The notes: generated from the sequence alone by a model not told the origin. A stretch of 14,491 bases of DNA from an uncultured Alphaproteobacteria bacterium (GCA_934271195.1 CAKQRB010000069.1:1-14491), one strand, 5' to 3'; counted from the first letter of the stretch, positions 6,964-14,435 are shown. Made by a program: numbers and translations.

Positions 6964-7395
6964 GCTTTTTATTGCTAAAACACCAGTTGCTATAGCGTTC
7001 AAACGCGCTAGAACCAAACCTGTCCAGATGCCGACGCGCTGAAGACAACTTCTTCCGTACTTTGACCCTAAACAGCAACCGCCCGAGTGGCTTTGTTGCC
7101 AAATTTTGCTATTGGCAATAATCAAAATACACCGTTCCGTCCGGTATTAAATTTCAAATTTTTCTGCCGAGGCCGGTTATATTTATTATTGCCAGCTTTT
7201 ATAAGCATCCTTTTATTTTTGTGGCCGGCGCAGCCATAAAGACAATATCTGAAGACATTGCTTTTTTATTTTAAGTTGATAAAAAATCATTATTACACCC
7301 TTGTTTTACAAGTTTTTAACGTTTCTTCAAAAATCGCTTACAAATTGCAATTTTTTATTATTTTTGTGTAAATTTATGCTTTTTTTTGAAGATTT

Positions 7396-7425
7396 TTGTT
7401 GTTTTTTTTTAGAATCAGGTATACA
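7396..7425 (+). promoter_or_regulatory. Possible accBC promoter
   Basis: TTGTTG (7396-7401) and TATACA (7420-7425) with 18-bp spacing, preceded by long T-tracts that could help RNA polymerase binding. The boxes are weak matches (3/6 and 4/6), so the exact position is uncertain, but this is the best candidate in the 150 bp before accB. Confidence 0.3.
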
Positions 7426-7438
7426 AAAGTCAACAATA

Positions 7439-7462
7439 GGCGTCCCTGCGCGGGAGCTTTTT
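7439..7462 (+). promoter_or_regulatory. Terminator-like hairpin in the accB leader
   Basis: GGC-g-TCCC (7439-7446), loop TGCGC, GGGAGC (7452-7457), then TTTTT (7458-7462): a stem of about 6 bp with one bulge and a T-run. It lies about 34 nt before the accB ATG and downstream of the possible promoter. It could act as an attenuator for accBC or simply be a short leader hairpin. Confidence 0.4.
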
Positions 7463-7496
7463 GAGTCTTTAACCTTTAAGAAAGAGAGAGTATATA

Positions 7497-7976
7497 ATGT
7501 CTGCCCCACTTGATACAAAAGTTATCAGCAAACTGGCTGAAATCCTTGACAAGACCAATCTGACCAAGCTGGAATACGAAGATGAAGGCTGCCGCATTTC
7601 TTTGTCCCGCGGCGGAGCACCCGTTCCTCCTCCGCATCATCCGGCTCCGCTGCCGCCGATGTTTGCCGCTCCGGCTGCTCCCGCGGCACCCGCTTCTACC
7701 GCAGAAGCCGCCCCGGCTGCAGAAACTGATTACAGCAAGGATCCGAATGCCGTTAAATCTCCGATGGTCGGCGTTGTTTATCTTTCGGCCGATCCGAACA
7801 CTCCTGATTATGTCAAACCCGGCGACAGCGTTGCCGAAGGCGATACCGTTTGCCTGATTGAGGCCATGAAGACCTTTAATCCGGTTAAAGCTCACAAAGG
7901 CGGAAAAGTTTCTAAAATTCTGGTTGCCAGCGGCGATCCGGTAGAATACGGCGAACCGTTAATCGTTATTGAATAG
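7497..7976 (+). CDS. accB: Biotin carboxyl carrier protein of acetyl-CoA carboxylase
   Basis: AccB carries biotin that is carboxylated by AccC and then passes CO2 to acetyl-CoA on the AccA/AccD carboxyltransferase, giving malonyl-CoA for fatty acid synthesis in the cytoplasm. The 159-residue protein has a short N-terminal helical part (1-38), a flexible Pro/Ala linker (about 41-77) and the biotinyl domain (about 85-159). The biotin site is EAMKTFN with the acceptor lysine at K125; the TFN variant instead of the MMN type is common in alphaproteobacteria. The domain also shows the thumb-containing form (YLSADPNTPDYVKPGD, 95-110), typical of acetyl-CoA carboxylase carriers. The ATG is preceded by an AG-rich stretch (AAAGAGAGAG) rather than a canonical ribosome site. 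accC follows after 34 bp. No aroQ gene precedes it within the preceding gene-free kilobase. Confidence 0.96.
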   Translation: MSAPLDTKVISKLAEILDKTNLTKLEYEDEGCRISLSRGGAPVPPPHHPAPLPPMFAAPAAPAAPASTAEAAPAAETDYSKDPNAVKSPMVGVVYLSADPNTPDYVKPGDSVAEGDTVCLIEAMKTFNPVKAHKGGKVSKILVASGDPVEYGEPLIVIE

Positions 7977-8010
7977 TCTGTTCCGGTTTTAACTTTTTTA
8001 GGGAAACACT

Positions 8011-9363
8011 ATGTTTGAAAAAGTATTGATTGCCAACCGCGGCGAAGTTGCATTACGCATTCACAGAGCCTGTCGGGAAATGGGTATTCGCACGGTGGCT
8101 GTGCATTCTGAAGCCGATGCCAATGCCATGCATGTCCGACTGGCGGACGAAGCCGTTTGTATCGGTCCGGCTCGCTCGACTGATTCTTATCTGAACAAAT
8201 CGGCCATTATTTCTGCCGCGCTGATTACCGGCGCCGATGCCATTCACCCTGGCTTTGGCTTTTTATCCGAAAACGCCGATTTTGCCGAGATGGTCGAAGC
8301 TCACGGCATTACTTTTATTGGGCCGACTGCCGAGCAGATGCGCTTGATGGGCGACAAGATTACCGCCCGCAAAGCCGCTCAGGAAGCCGGACTGCCCATT
8401 ACTCCGGGAAGCCCCGCGCTTGAGAGTATTGAGCACGCTAAAGAATGGGCCAACAAAATCGGATATCCGGTTATTGTCAAAGCTACGGCCGGCGGCGGCG
8501 GAAAAGGCATGAAGATTGCCTTTAACGATCAGGAGATGGAAGAAGCTTACACCATGGCGCGGGCTGAAGCCAAGGCTGCTTTTACCAGCGACGTGGTTTA
8601 TATGGAAAAATATTTGCAGAAACCCCGCCATATTGAAATGCAGGTTCTGGCTGACAAATACGACCATGTCGTACATTTGGGTGAACGTGACTGCTCTATT
8701 CAACGCAACAATCAAAAAGTGATTGAAGAAACGCCTTCTCCGGCTCTGAATGCCGAACAGCGTTATGAAATCGGCGAGATTGTCCGCAAAGCCATTGAAA
8801 AAATCGGTTACACCAATGCCGGAACACTTGAGTTCTTATATGAAGACGGGCATTTCTATTTTATGGAAATGAACACGCGTTTGCAGGTTGAACATCCGAT
8901 TACAGAGGCTGTAACTGGCATTGACATTGTGCGTGAGCAAATCCGCATTGCCAGCGGCGCAACTCTCGGTTATACGCAGGAAGACGTCCAATTCAGCGGA
9001 CATGCCATTGAATGCCGCATTAACGCCGAAGATCCGGATACTTTTGCCCCCTGCCCCGGTAAAATTACCGAATGGCATGCGCCGGGCGGTCTGGGTATTC
9101 GCGTTGATTCCGAAATTTATTCAGGATACAGCATTCCGCCGTTTTATGACAGCATGATTGCAAAGCTGATTGTACACGGGAAGACCCGCAACGCCGCGCT
9201 TATGCGTTTGCGGAGGGCTTTGGAAGAGTTTGTTATTGAAGGCGTTAAGACAACTATTCCGCTGCATCAGGACATTATCTCGCAAGCGGAATATATTGAC
9301 GGGCAATATAACATTCACTGGCTGGAACGTTTTATGGAAGCAAAAAAGAAAAAAGCCGCATAA
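8011..9363 (+). CDS. accC: Biotin carboxylase subunit of acetyl-CoA carboxylase
   Basis: AccC uses ATP and bicarbonate to carboxylate the biotin on AccB, the first half reaction of acetyl-CoA carboxylase. The 450-residue product is full length. It has the N-terminal pre-ATP-grasp domain (1-113, starting FEKVLIANRGEVALRI), the ATP-grasp fold (about 114-320) and the C-terminal biotin carboxylase domain (about 330-440). Visible functional residues are K116 and K157 with the glycine-rich loop TAGGGGKGM (159-167), H207, K236, E274 and E286 for ATP/metal binding, then R290, Q292, V293 and E294 in RLQVEH of the carboxylation site, and R336. These agree with the E. coli enzyme after a two-residue shift. 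The start ATG has a GGGA ribosome site. The gene lies 34 bp after accB, and a strong terminator follows the stop codon, so the operon is accBC only. Confidence 0.97.
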   Translation: MFEKVLIANRGEVALRIHRACREMGIRTVAVHSEADANAMHVRLADEAVCIGPARSTDSYLNKSAIISAALITGADAIHPGFGFLSENADFAEMVEAHGITFIGPTAEQMRLMGDKITARKAAQEAGLPITPGSPALESIEHAKEWANKIGYPVIVKATAGGGGKGMKIAFNDQEMEEAYTMARAEAKAAFTSDVVYMEKYLQKPRHIEMQVLADKYDHVVHLGERDCSIQRNNQKVIEETPSPALNAEQRYEIGEIVRKAIEKIGYTNAGTLEFLYEDGHFYFMEMNTRLQVEHPITEAVTGIDIVREQIRIASGATLGYTQEDVQFSGHAIECRINAEDPDTFAPCPGKITEWHAPGGLGIRVDSEIYSGYSIPPFYDSMIAKLIVHGKTRNAALMRLRRALEEFVIEGVKTTIPLHQDIISQAEYIDGQYNIHWLERFMEAKKKKAA

Positions 9364-9379
9364 TTTTGACGCATATGCA

Positions 9380-9413
9380 AAATACCTTCTCGCTTTTGAG
9401 AAGGTATTTTTTT
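9380..9413 (+). terminator. Intrinsic terminator of accBC
   Basis: AAATACCTTCTC (9380-9391), loop GCTTTT, GAGAAGGTATTT (9398-9409), then more Ts to 9413. The perfect 12-bp stem begins 17 bp after the accC stop codon. Confidence 0.93.
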
Positions 9414-9471
9414 ACAATTAACAATTTTATTACAGTTTTATGATATTTAAGTCAATTCTATAGATGTTTTC

Positions 9472-9500
9472 TTGTTCTGTAAGCAAAAATATGTCATAAT
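9472..9500 (+). promoter_or_regulatory. Promoter of the cysteine-rich protein gene
   Basis: TTGTTC (9472-9477) and CATAAT (9495-9500) with 17-bp spacing. The -10 box is 5/6 and carries an upstream TG (extended -10, TGT-CATAAT), which offsets the weak -35. The start would be near 9507, giving a leader of about 30 nt. Confidence 0.5.
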
Positions 9501-9536
9501 GGTATTAAGCCGATATGTTAACTAGGGAGGATGAAA

Positions 9537-11753
9537 ATGCTCAATTTACACAGAATGCTTATGGCACTGCCGGTATTTGCGGTTATTTATGCCATAACGC
9601 CGGCACAAGCCAGAACCGTCTTTTTGCCGGATTATGAAGAAGAGCCTATAAAATTTAGTTGCGCAGGCAAAGGCGGAGGTGAAGACTATTGTTTATGTCA
9701 GCGTTCGACCAATCCGGTTTATCATTATGCACCGGGGGCTATTAAATGTTCGGATCCAAAGATTTATGCCAAGACCTGTCCGCACAGTGACGACTGGATT
9801 ACAGAATGTTACTGTCCCAGCGAATATAATAAGGTTTGTACTTCTCCTTACCGTGGTGTCGGCAAAGTTTGTGACGGCAAATACAAAGAATGTTGCGATA
9901 ACAGCTGTCCGGACGGCGCTCAAAAAAATAGCTGTTCTTATCCCTATATAACAGAAAGAACATTGAAGACCGGCTGCGATGAAACATGCTATATCTGTCG
10001 TTACGGCAATGACTGCAACACCAGTTGCGGTCTTAACGAAGACGCAACGCCTTCCGGCGGAACAAATGACTTTAACCATCAGTCTTGTGTTACCTGCTCA
10101 CCCAAGTGTACACCTCTGCCCAATGAAACAGGATGCTCAAAAACAAAAGAATGTTCTGACGGCTGTGGCGGCATGCGTCTCTGCTGTGACATACCGGCGT
10201 GTACACCTCTGCCTAATGAAACAGGATGTTCAAAAACAAAAGAATGTTCCGACGGCTGTGGCGGCACGCGTCTCTGCTGTGTCCCCGATCCTAAACCGGT
10301 TTCCCCCGAGCCTGAACCGGTGTGTACACCTAAGTCCAATGAAACAGGATGTTCAAAAACAAAAGAATGTTCCGACGGCTGTGGCGGTAAACGTCGCTGC
10401 TGTGACGAAAAACCGAGTTGTACCGATACCTGTTCAAGTAAAGGATATAAATCTTCTCAGCCCAGCGGACAGACATGTTCGACCACAAAGGTTTGCGAAA
10501 GCACCTGCTATTATAACTGCAAAGAGAACAAACCGAAAATAGACTGCTCAGGGTACAGTTCTGCAGCCTGCGGGAAATTTGAAACAGAAACGCTGTGTCT
10601 GGAAGACAAGACCAAAAGAAAATGTACGGCAACCTGTTTGAGCACACTCTATGCACTCGGAGAGTTCAAAGAACTTGACGGACAGAAAGTGGTTCAGGTT
10701 CCCACACAACTCAACCGTATTGTTGTCATTAACGACGGAACGGTTTCTTCTCTGCCGAACGTGATTATTACCAGCGCCAGAGAATATCTGAAAAATATGG
10801 GCAAAAACACTTCTGTTTGTCCGAATATAAAACCGACATTAACGACGAGCGGCGGCAACCCGTCCGGTCTTCGGGACCTGAACGTTAAGCTGAACGGCAC
10901 GTTTACCGGCAGCTTTTCGCTGAGCAGCGTGGCTTTGACTTTGGGAAGTTCTTCTCAGATTAAAGGCTCTTCCGTAAATTTATTCGAAGGTTCTACGATT
11001 ACTGGCGGCATCAGCGGGACAACGCCGACTCTGGATATGACCGGCAGCCTTAACCTGTCATCCAGCACTCCCAAGAGCAGCATTAACGTTCCGAGCATCC
11101 GGATTTCAGGTTCATCCTACTCTTCCGTTTACGGTGACATTACCGTGAAATGGCTCAAGCTGGACAACAACGCCACGATGTCGTTGTTTTCTTCAACACT
11201 GAAGGCCTCCAACCAAGGAACATATGATGAGGTCAAGAGTTGTACAGGCACCAACTGCGGCTCAAGTATTGTTGTCTTCAACAATGCAAAACTGCAGGCC
11301 AATTCCGGCGCCACTATCAGTGCCCCGCGTATTTTTACGGCTTATAACGGCGCGGTTGTTGCCAGCGGCGGCCAAGTCGAAGCAAAGGCCGACCTGTGGC
11401 TGGGCTCTTATATCAAAGGCAACACCAATGCCCAAGGACTGGCCGGCGCAACCTCACGCGGTACTTTCAAAACGCCCGAGATATCTATGGGACACAACAG
11501 CTGTCTGTGTCTTACCTCTGGAGCGGTTTTCTCAAGTACTGCCGACAAAGGCCGCTATTATGACATGACCTTTAGCGAGAATCGCGCTTTCAAAGCCGGT
11601 ACAGACAACGGCAAATGGAAATGGGTCACCCATAAAGATCAGGACAAGTTTAACGATATATCTAACAAATGTAAGCGTTATGAAACCGAATGGCACAAGA
11701 CCTCATGCGATTATATGTGCGCGGACTTGTGCAAGTCTAAGGTCTTTAGATAG
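9537..11753 (+). CDS. Secreted cysteine-rich repeat protein with beta-rich C-terminal part, function unknown
   Basis: I do not recognise a named family. The 738-residue product starts with a clear signal peptide (basic MLNLHR, hydrophobic core, TPAQA ending at residue 25). Residues 29 to about 368 are extremely cysteine-rich: about 49 of 58 cysteines by my count. They include three 27-residue repeats (191-217, 222-248, 263-289) of pattern C-x8-C-x5-C-x3-C-x5-CC, with a Pro/Glu spacer before the third. From about 395 to 700 the sequence is Ser/Thr/Gly-rich with short alternating strands (for example TLGSSSQIKGSSVNLFEGST), as in beta-helix or adhesin-like proteins. A final cysteine cluster ends it. 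No autotransporter barrel, LPxTG, transmembrane anchor or catalytic motif is visible. An ATG at 9531 directly abuts GGGAGG (9525-9530); the ATG at 9537 has 6-nt spacing, so I chose it. It is monocistronic, with its own promoter and terminator. Periplasmic or cell-surface location is inference. Confidence 0.8.
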   Translation: MLNLHRMLMALPVFAVIYAITPAQARTVFLPDYEEEPIKFSCAGKGGGEDYCLCQRSTNPVYHYAPGAIKCSDPKIYAKTCPHSDDWITECYCPSEYNKVCTSPYRGVGKVCDGKYKECCDNSCPDGAQKNSCSYPYITERTLKTGCDETCYICRYGNDCNTSCGLNEDATPSGGTNDFNHQSCVTCSPKCTPLPNETGCSKTKECSDGCGGMRLCCDIPACTPLPNETGCSKTKECSDGCGGTRLCCVPDPKPVSPEPEPVCTPKSNETGCSKTKECSDGCGGKRRCCDEKPSCTDTCSSKGYKSSQPSGQTCSTTKVCESTCYYNCKENKPKIDCSGYSSAACGKFETETLCLEDKTKRKCTATCLSTLYALGEFKELDGQKVVQVPTQLNRIVVINDGTVSSLPNVIITSAREYLKNMGKNTSVCPNIKPTLTTSGGNPSGLRDLNVKLNGTFTGSFSLSSVALTLGSSSQIKGSSVNLFEGSTITGGISGTTPTLDMTGSLNLSSSTPKSSINVPSIRISGSSYSSVYGDITVKWLKLDNNATMSLFSSTLKASNQGTYDEVKSCTGTNCGSSIVVFNNAKLQANSGATISAPRIFTAYNGAVVASGGQVEAKADLWLGSYIKGNTNAQGLAGATSRGTFKTPEISMGHNSCLCLTSGAVFSSTADKGRYYDMTFSENRAFKAGTDNGKWKWVTHKDQDKFNDISNKCKRYETEWHKTSCDYMCADLCKSKVFR
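10107..10403 (+). repeat. Three 81-bp coding repeats
   Basis: Units at 10107-10187, 10200-10280 and 10323-10403 encode 27 residues each with the same six cysteines and the shared core NETGCSKTKECSDGCGG. DNA identity is very high: AATGAAACAGGATG and CAAAAACAAAAGAATGTTC recur almost unchanged. That points to fairly recent duplication or ongoing homogenisation. Spacers between units are 12 and 42 bp; the longer one encodes a Pro-rich hinge. Confidence 0.93.
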
Positions 11754-11770
11754 TTGGCCTGCCCAATAAC

Positions 11771-11808
11771 AAAAAATCCTTTCTGAAGCTTTTCAGAAAG
11801 GATTTTTT
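11771..11808. terminator. Bidirectional terminator between the Cys-rich gene and alr
   Basis: AAAAAATCCTTTCTGAA (11771-11787), loop GCTT, TTCAGAAAGGATTTTTT (11792-11808): a perfect 17-bp stem with A-run and T-run. It lies 17 bp after the stop of the Cys-rich gene and 13 bp after the alr stop on the other strand, so it serves both convergent genes. Confidence 0.93.
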
Positions 11809-11821
11809 TAACCGGATATAA

Positions 11822-12901
11822 TTAAACACGGCGGTCAAAGCGAGGATTTTTGCCAAGCCGCGACACAATCTCATAAGCAATGGTTCCGGCATCGCGTCCC
11901 ATATCGTCCAAGGTATAGCTCTCATCCAGCAAATAAGCCCAATCACTGACGCCGACATCAAGGCCGGTCACGTCACAAATAACATTATCCATTGAAATCC
12001 GGCCGATAATGCGGGCCTCGGCACGTTTACCATTGCTTTTGAAAAAGACTTTTCCGACATTGGAGAGCGAACGCGGCAAACCGTCGCCGTATCCGATTGA
12101 CACAATCGCAATCCGGCGCGGAGAATTGGCACGATAAGTGGCAGAATAGCCGACAAACTCGCCTTCCGGCAAATCTTCCGTCTGCAAAACCGGCGCTTTT
12201 AAGGTGATTAAACTCCGCATACGGTTTTCACGGTACGGCGCAGTATTAATACCATACATGGCCGCGCCCAGCCGCACCATGTCAAACTGAAATTCAGTTC
12301 CGAGGAATACACCGTCAGAAGCCGACAATGATGCAGGCAAATCAGGAAAAAAGCGTTTTTTCAGGCGGCGGAAATTTTCCAGCTGGCGGGCATTCATAAA
12401 ATGTCCCTGCTCGTCGGCACAAGCCAGATGTGACATTACATAAGCAAATTCTTTTTTATCTTCCGCCGACAGGGTCTCAAGTTCTGCCTCCCGAAAACCC
12501 AGACGGTTTAAGCCGGTTTCAATATGAATAAGCGGGCGAACGCCGTCAATATGGCGCTTTTTCCAAAATTCCAATTGCCGAGGACAACTGATAACCGGTG
12601 TCAGGCGGCATTTTTGAAACTCCAGAAGGCTGTCCTCGCCCATGCCCTGTAAGACATAAATCTCAGCTTCGGGCGCCACTTTGCGGACAACCGCTCCCTC
12701 TACGCCATGAGCAACAAAAAAATGGCGGCAGCCGGCATGGTTATATAATATCTCCGCTACTTTTGCTGCGCCAAGGCCGTAGGCATCATCTTTGACAACG
12801 GCGGCCGGAATGCTGTGCGGCGCCAGTTCTGACAGCAGCTTATAATTGGCAAGCAGATTTTGCAGGTTGATTTCTAAAATCGGTCTTGTAAAAATTGTCA
12901 T
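11822..12901 (-). CDS. alr: Alanine racemase
   Basis: A PLP-dependent enzyme interconverting L- and D-alanine; it supplies D-alanine for peptidoglycan. The 359-residue product has the N-terminal TIM-barrel domain (about 5-235) and the C-terminal beta domain (about 236-355). The PLP lysine is K37 in AAVVKDDAYGLGA; most family members have A-D-A-Y after the lysine, here D-D-A-Y. The second catalytic base is Y252 in VGYSATYRA. Other visible family motifs are HIETGLNRLGF (126-136), the PLP-contacting R210 in VRLGAAMYG (usually R-P-G), SIGYGDGLPR (268-277) and GRISMDN (300-306). The frame extends upstream to 13132, but that part overlaps tatD and lacks homology. The ATG at 12901 opens the conserved part; its ribosome site is poor (AGGA about 14 nt upstream). 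It is divergent from tatD with only 39 bp between start codons and ends at the shared terminator. Confidence 0.94.
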   Translation of the reverse strand: MTIFTRPILEINLQNLLANYKLLSELAPHSIPAAVVKDDAYGLGAAKVAEILYNHAGCRHFFVAHGVEGAVVRKVAPEAEIYVLQGMGEDSLLEFQKCRLTPVISCPRQLEFWKKRHIDGVRPLIHIETGLNRLGFREAELETLSAEDKKEFAYVMSHLACADEQGHFMNARQLENFRRLKKRFFPDLPASLSASDGVFLGTEFQFDMVRLGAAMYGINTAPYRENRMRSLITLKAPVLQTEDLPEGEFVGYSATYRANSPRRIAIVSIGYGDGLPRSLSNVGKVFFKSNGKRAEARIIGRISMDNVICDVTGLDVGVSDWAYLLDESYTLDDMGRDAGTIAYEIVSRLGKNPRFDRRV

Positions 12902-12923
12902 AAGTTTGTAAAATCCTGATAAA
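12895..12923 (+). promoter_or_regulatory. Possible tatD operon promoter
   Basis: TTGTCA (12895-12900, 5/6) and GATAAA (12918-12923, 4/6) are 17 bp apart, with a start expected near 12930, about 11 nt before the tatD ATG. The -35 box overlaps the first codons of the divergent alr gene, so the two genes would share a very compact control region. Confidence 0.35.
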
Positions 12924-12940
12924 ATTTGAAAGTCATTATC

Positions 12941-13684
12941 ATGCAGTTTATTGACAGTCATGTGCATTTGCAAGATTTTAAACAAAGATGTGCAACGGAG
13001 ATTATTACCGCGGCGCAACAGGTAGGCGTGCGCAAATTTGTCTGTGTGGCTGCGACGGAAAAAGACTGGCCGGAAATCGCCCGTTTGTCCGATGCTTATC
13101 CCGACACGGTCATTCCCGCTTTCGGACTGCACCCGTGGTATGCCGCCGAAGCGGAAAGCGGTTGGATTGAACGGCTGGAAAAATATATGCAGAATTTTCC
13201 TTCCGCTTTAGTCGGTGAAGCCGGACTGGATTTTTACCGCAGCAAAGAAGCCGAACCGCAGAAGCAGGTTTTTGCCGCCCAGCTCGGTCTGGCACGGGAA
13301 TATCGGCGGCCGCTTTTGATTCATGCGGTTAAAGCCCAAGAGGCGATGGAAAAATTCTGGAATCTGCTGCCGGAGAAGTTTGTTTTTCATTCTTATAACG
13401 GCAAAGCGGAATTTTTGAAAAAAATTATCCGGCAGGGAGGATATGCCGGCTTTAACTTTTCTATTTTGAAAAATCCGGCAAGGCAAGAGGTTTTGCGGGA
13501 AATTCCCGATGACAGGATTTTGTTGGAAACCGACGGGCCGTATCAGGGACCGGTGCGCGGACAGGAAGTTTATCCGGAACAGTTGCCGGAACTGGCGGCG
13601 GAAATTGCCAAACTGCGCGGGGAAAACATCAATGAACTGGCGCAAAAAACATATGAAAATTCTTTGAGGTTTATAAATGGCTGA
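12941..13684 (+). CDS. tatD: TatD-family metal-dependent hydrolase
   Basis: Belongs to the TatD family of the amidohydrolase superfamily, whose members act as 3'-5' DNA/RNA exonucleases or D-aminoacyl-tRNA deacylases in the cytoplasm. The 247-residue protein is slightly short of the usual 255-265 but shows all metal ligands: H7 and H9 in DSHVHL, E93 in VGEAGLDF, H128 in LLIHAV, H150 in FVFHSY and D198 in LLETDGPY. The family motif FGLHPWYA is at 61-68. A TTG at 12926 in frame would add five residues, but the ATG at 12941 opens directly into the conserved MQFIDSHVH start, so I chose it; the ribosome site is weak. It overlaps tcdA by 8 bp and is divergent from alr. Which TatD paralogue group it belongs to (TatD, YcfH or YjjV type) cannot be decided by eye, so the symbol is used in the broad sense. 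Confidence 0.88.
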   Translation: MQFIDSHVHLQDFKQRCATEIITAAQQVGVRKFVCVAATEKDWPEIARLSDAYPDTVIPAFGLHPWYAAEAESGWIERLEKYMQNFPSALVGEAGLDFYRSKEAEPQKQVFAAQLGLAREYRRPLLIHAVKAQEAMEKFWNLLPEKFVFHSYNGKAEFLKKIIRQGGYAGFNFSILKNPARQEVLREIPDDRILLETDGPYQGPVRGQEVYPEQLPELAAEIAKLRGENINELAQKTYENSLRFING

Positions 13685-14417
13685 TGCTGATAACGAGAGG
13701 TTTATGCGGACGAAAATTCTGCTCGGTGACGAGGGAATGGCGCGTCTGAAAAAAGCGCGGGTAATGATTATCGGATTGGGCGCCGTCGGCGGTTATGCTC
13801 TGGAGGCTTTGGCGCGCACCGGCATCGGAGAGCTTATTCTGGTCGATTTTGACAGTTTTGACATCAGCAACATCAACCGGCAGATTTTGGCGCTTGAATC
13901 GACAATCGGCATGAAAAAAATCGAAGCAGCCAAGCTGCGGACAGCCGAAATTAATCCGGCCTGCAAAGTCCGATTGCTGGATATGTTTGTTAATGCGGAG
14001 ACACTTCCTGCCCTGCTTGCCGAAAAGCCCGACTTTGTAATAGACGCCATAGACGCGCTCAACCCCAAATGCTGCCTGATTGAGGCTCTGTATCAGGCAC
14101 AAATTCCGTTTATATCTTCAATGGGAGCGGCGCTCAAAACCAATCCGGCGCTGATTAAGTACGGAAAATTAAGCGCTACAAAAAACTGCGGGTTGGCTAA
14201 GTTTATTCGCAAACGCTTGAAAAAGCGCGGCGTTGACCTTAGCAAAATCTATTGTGTTTCATCAGAAGAACAGGTTGACGGCGGTTTTATCGAAAGCGAC
14301 ATTAGTAACAAAGACGGCGGACGCGTGCGGAATACTCTTGGTTCACTCCCGACCATTACCGCCATTTTCGGGTTGACGATTGCCAATGAAGCGATTAAAA
14401 AAATTTGTAAAATATAA
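13677..14417 (+). CDS. tcdA: tRNA threonylcarbamoyladenosine dehydratase (E1-like)
   Basis: TcdA (CsdL/YgdL) is an E1/ThiF-fold enzyme that uses ATP to convert t6A at position 37 of ANN-decoding tRNAs to its cyclic form ct6A. The 246-residue product has the N-terminal RTKILLGDEGMARLKKARV lead-in, the nucleotide-binding loop IGLGAVGG (32-39), D57/D59, the NINRQ motif (66-70) and DAIDALNPK (123-131). Near 147-156 is SSMGAALKTN, where SMGAGGK is more usual. The TcdA-specific C-terminal part follows: FIRKRLKKRGV (176-186), CVSSEE (193-198) and GSLPTITAIFG (222-232). It lacks the catalytic cysteine arrangement and extra domains of ThiF/MoeB, which supports TcdA. The start ATG overlaps the tatD stop by 8 bp, with GAGG seven bases upstream inside tatD, so translation is probably coupled. 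Confidence 0.92.
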   Translation: MADADNERFMRTKILLGDEGMARLKKARVMIIGLGAVGGYALEALARTGIGELILVDFDSFDISNINRQILALESTIGMKKIEAAKLRTAEINPACKVRLLDMFVNAETLPALLAEKPDFVIDAIDALNPKCCLIEALYQAQIPFISSMGAALKTNPALIKYGKLSATKNCGLAKFIRKRLKKRGVDLSKIYCVSSEEQVDGGFIESDISNKDGGRVRNTLGSLPTITAIFGLTIANEAIKKICKI

Positions 14418-14435
14418 TAATTGAAAGGAAAACTG

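Larger units (their letters stand above)
6810..7395. other. Gene-free intergenic region with several structured segments
   Basis: No convincing protein gene. Short frames here start with TTG or lack a ribosome site, and the minus-strand ones run through a terminator. The left part (6866-6963) can fold into nested stems and ends in a terminator. The middle part (6964-7118) contains hairpins at 6993-7004 (GCGT/ACGC) and 7096-7118 (TTGCCAA/TTGGCAA, 9-nt loop), plus a long-range GTTGCT/AGCAAC complementarity on the minus strand. The right part (about 7120-7395) is very A/T-rich with long T runs and shows only weak short hairpins. The density of inverted repeats is higher than in the rest of the window. 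It may be a small RNA or a dispersed intergenic repeat; I cannot decide without the rest of the genome. Confidence 0.5.

Noticed and set aside
6845..7125. Minus-strand reading frames of 85 and 62 codons in the region after tRNA-Phe
   Set aside because: The longer starts at TTG without a ribosome site, both run into the hairpin of the bidirectional terminator at 6939-6963, and neither shows a recognisable family or a plausible composition.
9979..10542. Plus-strand 187-codon frame overlapping the Cys-rich gene
   Set aside because: It arises from the 81-bp repeats read in another frame; the main frame has the signal peptide, ribosome site and terminator.
12902..13132. A 77-codon N-terminal extension of alanine racemase
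   Set aside because: It overlaps the tatD coding region antisense and shows no racemase homology; Alr proteins start at about the ATG at 12901.
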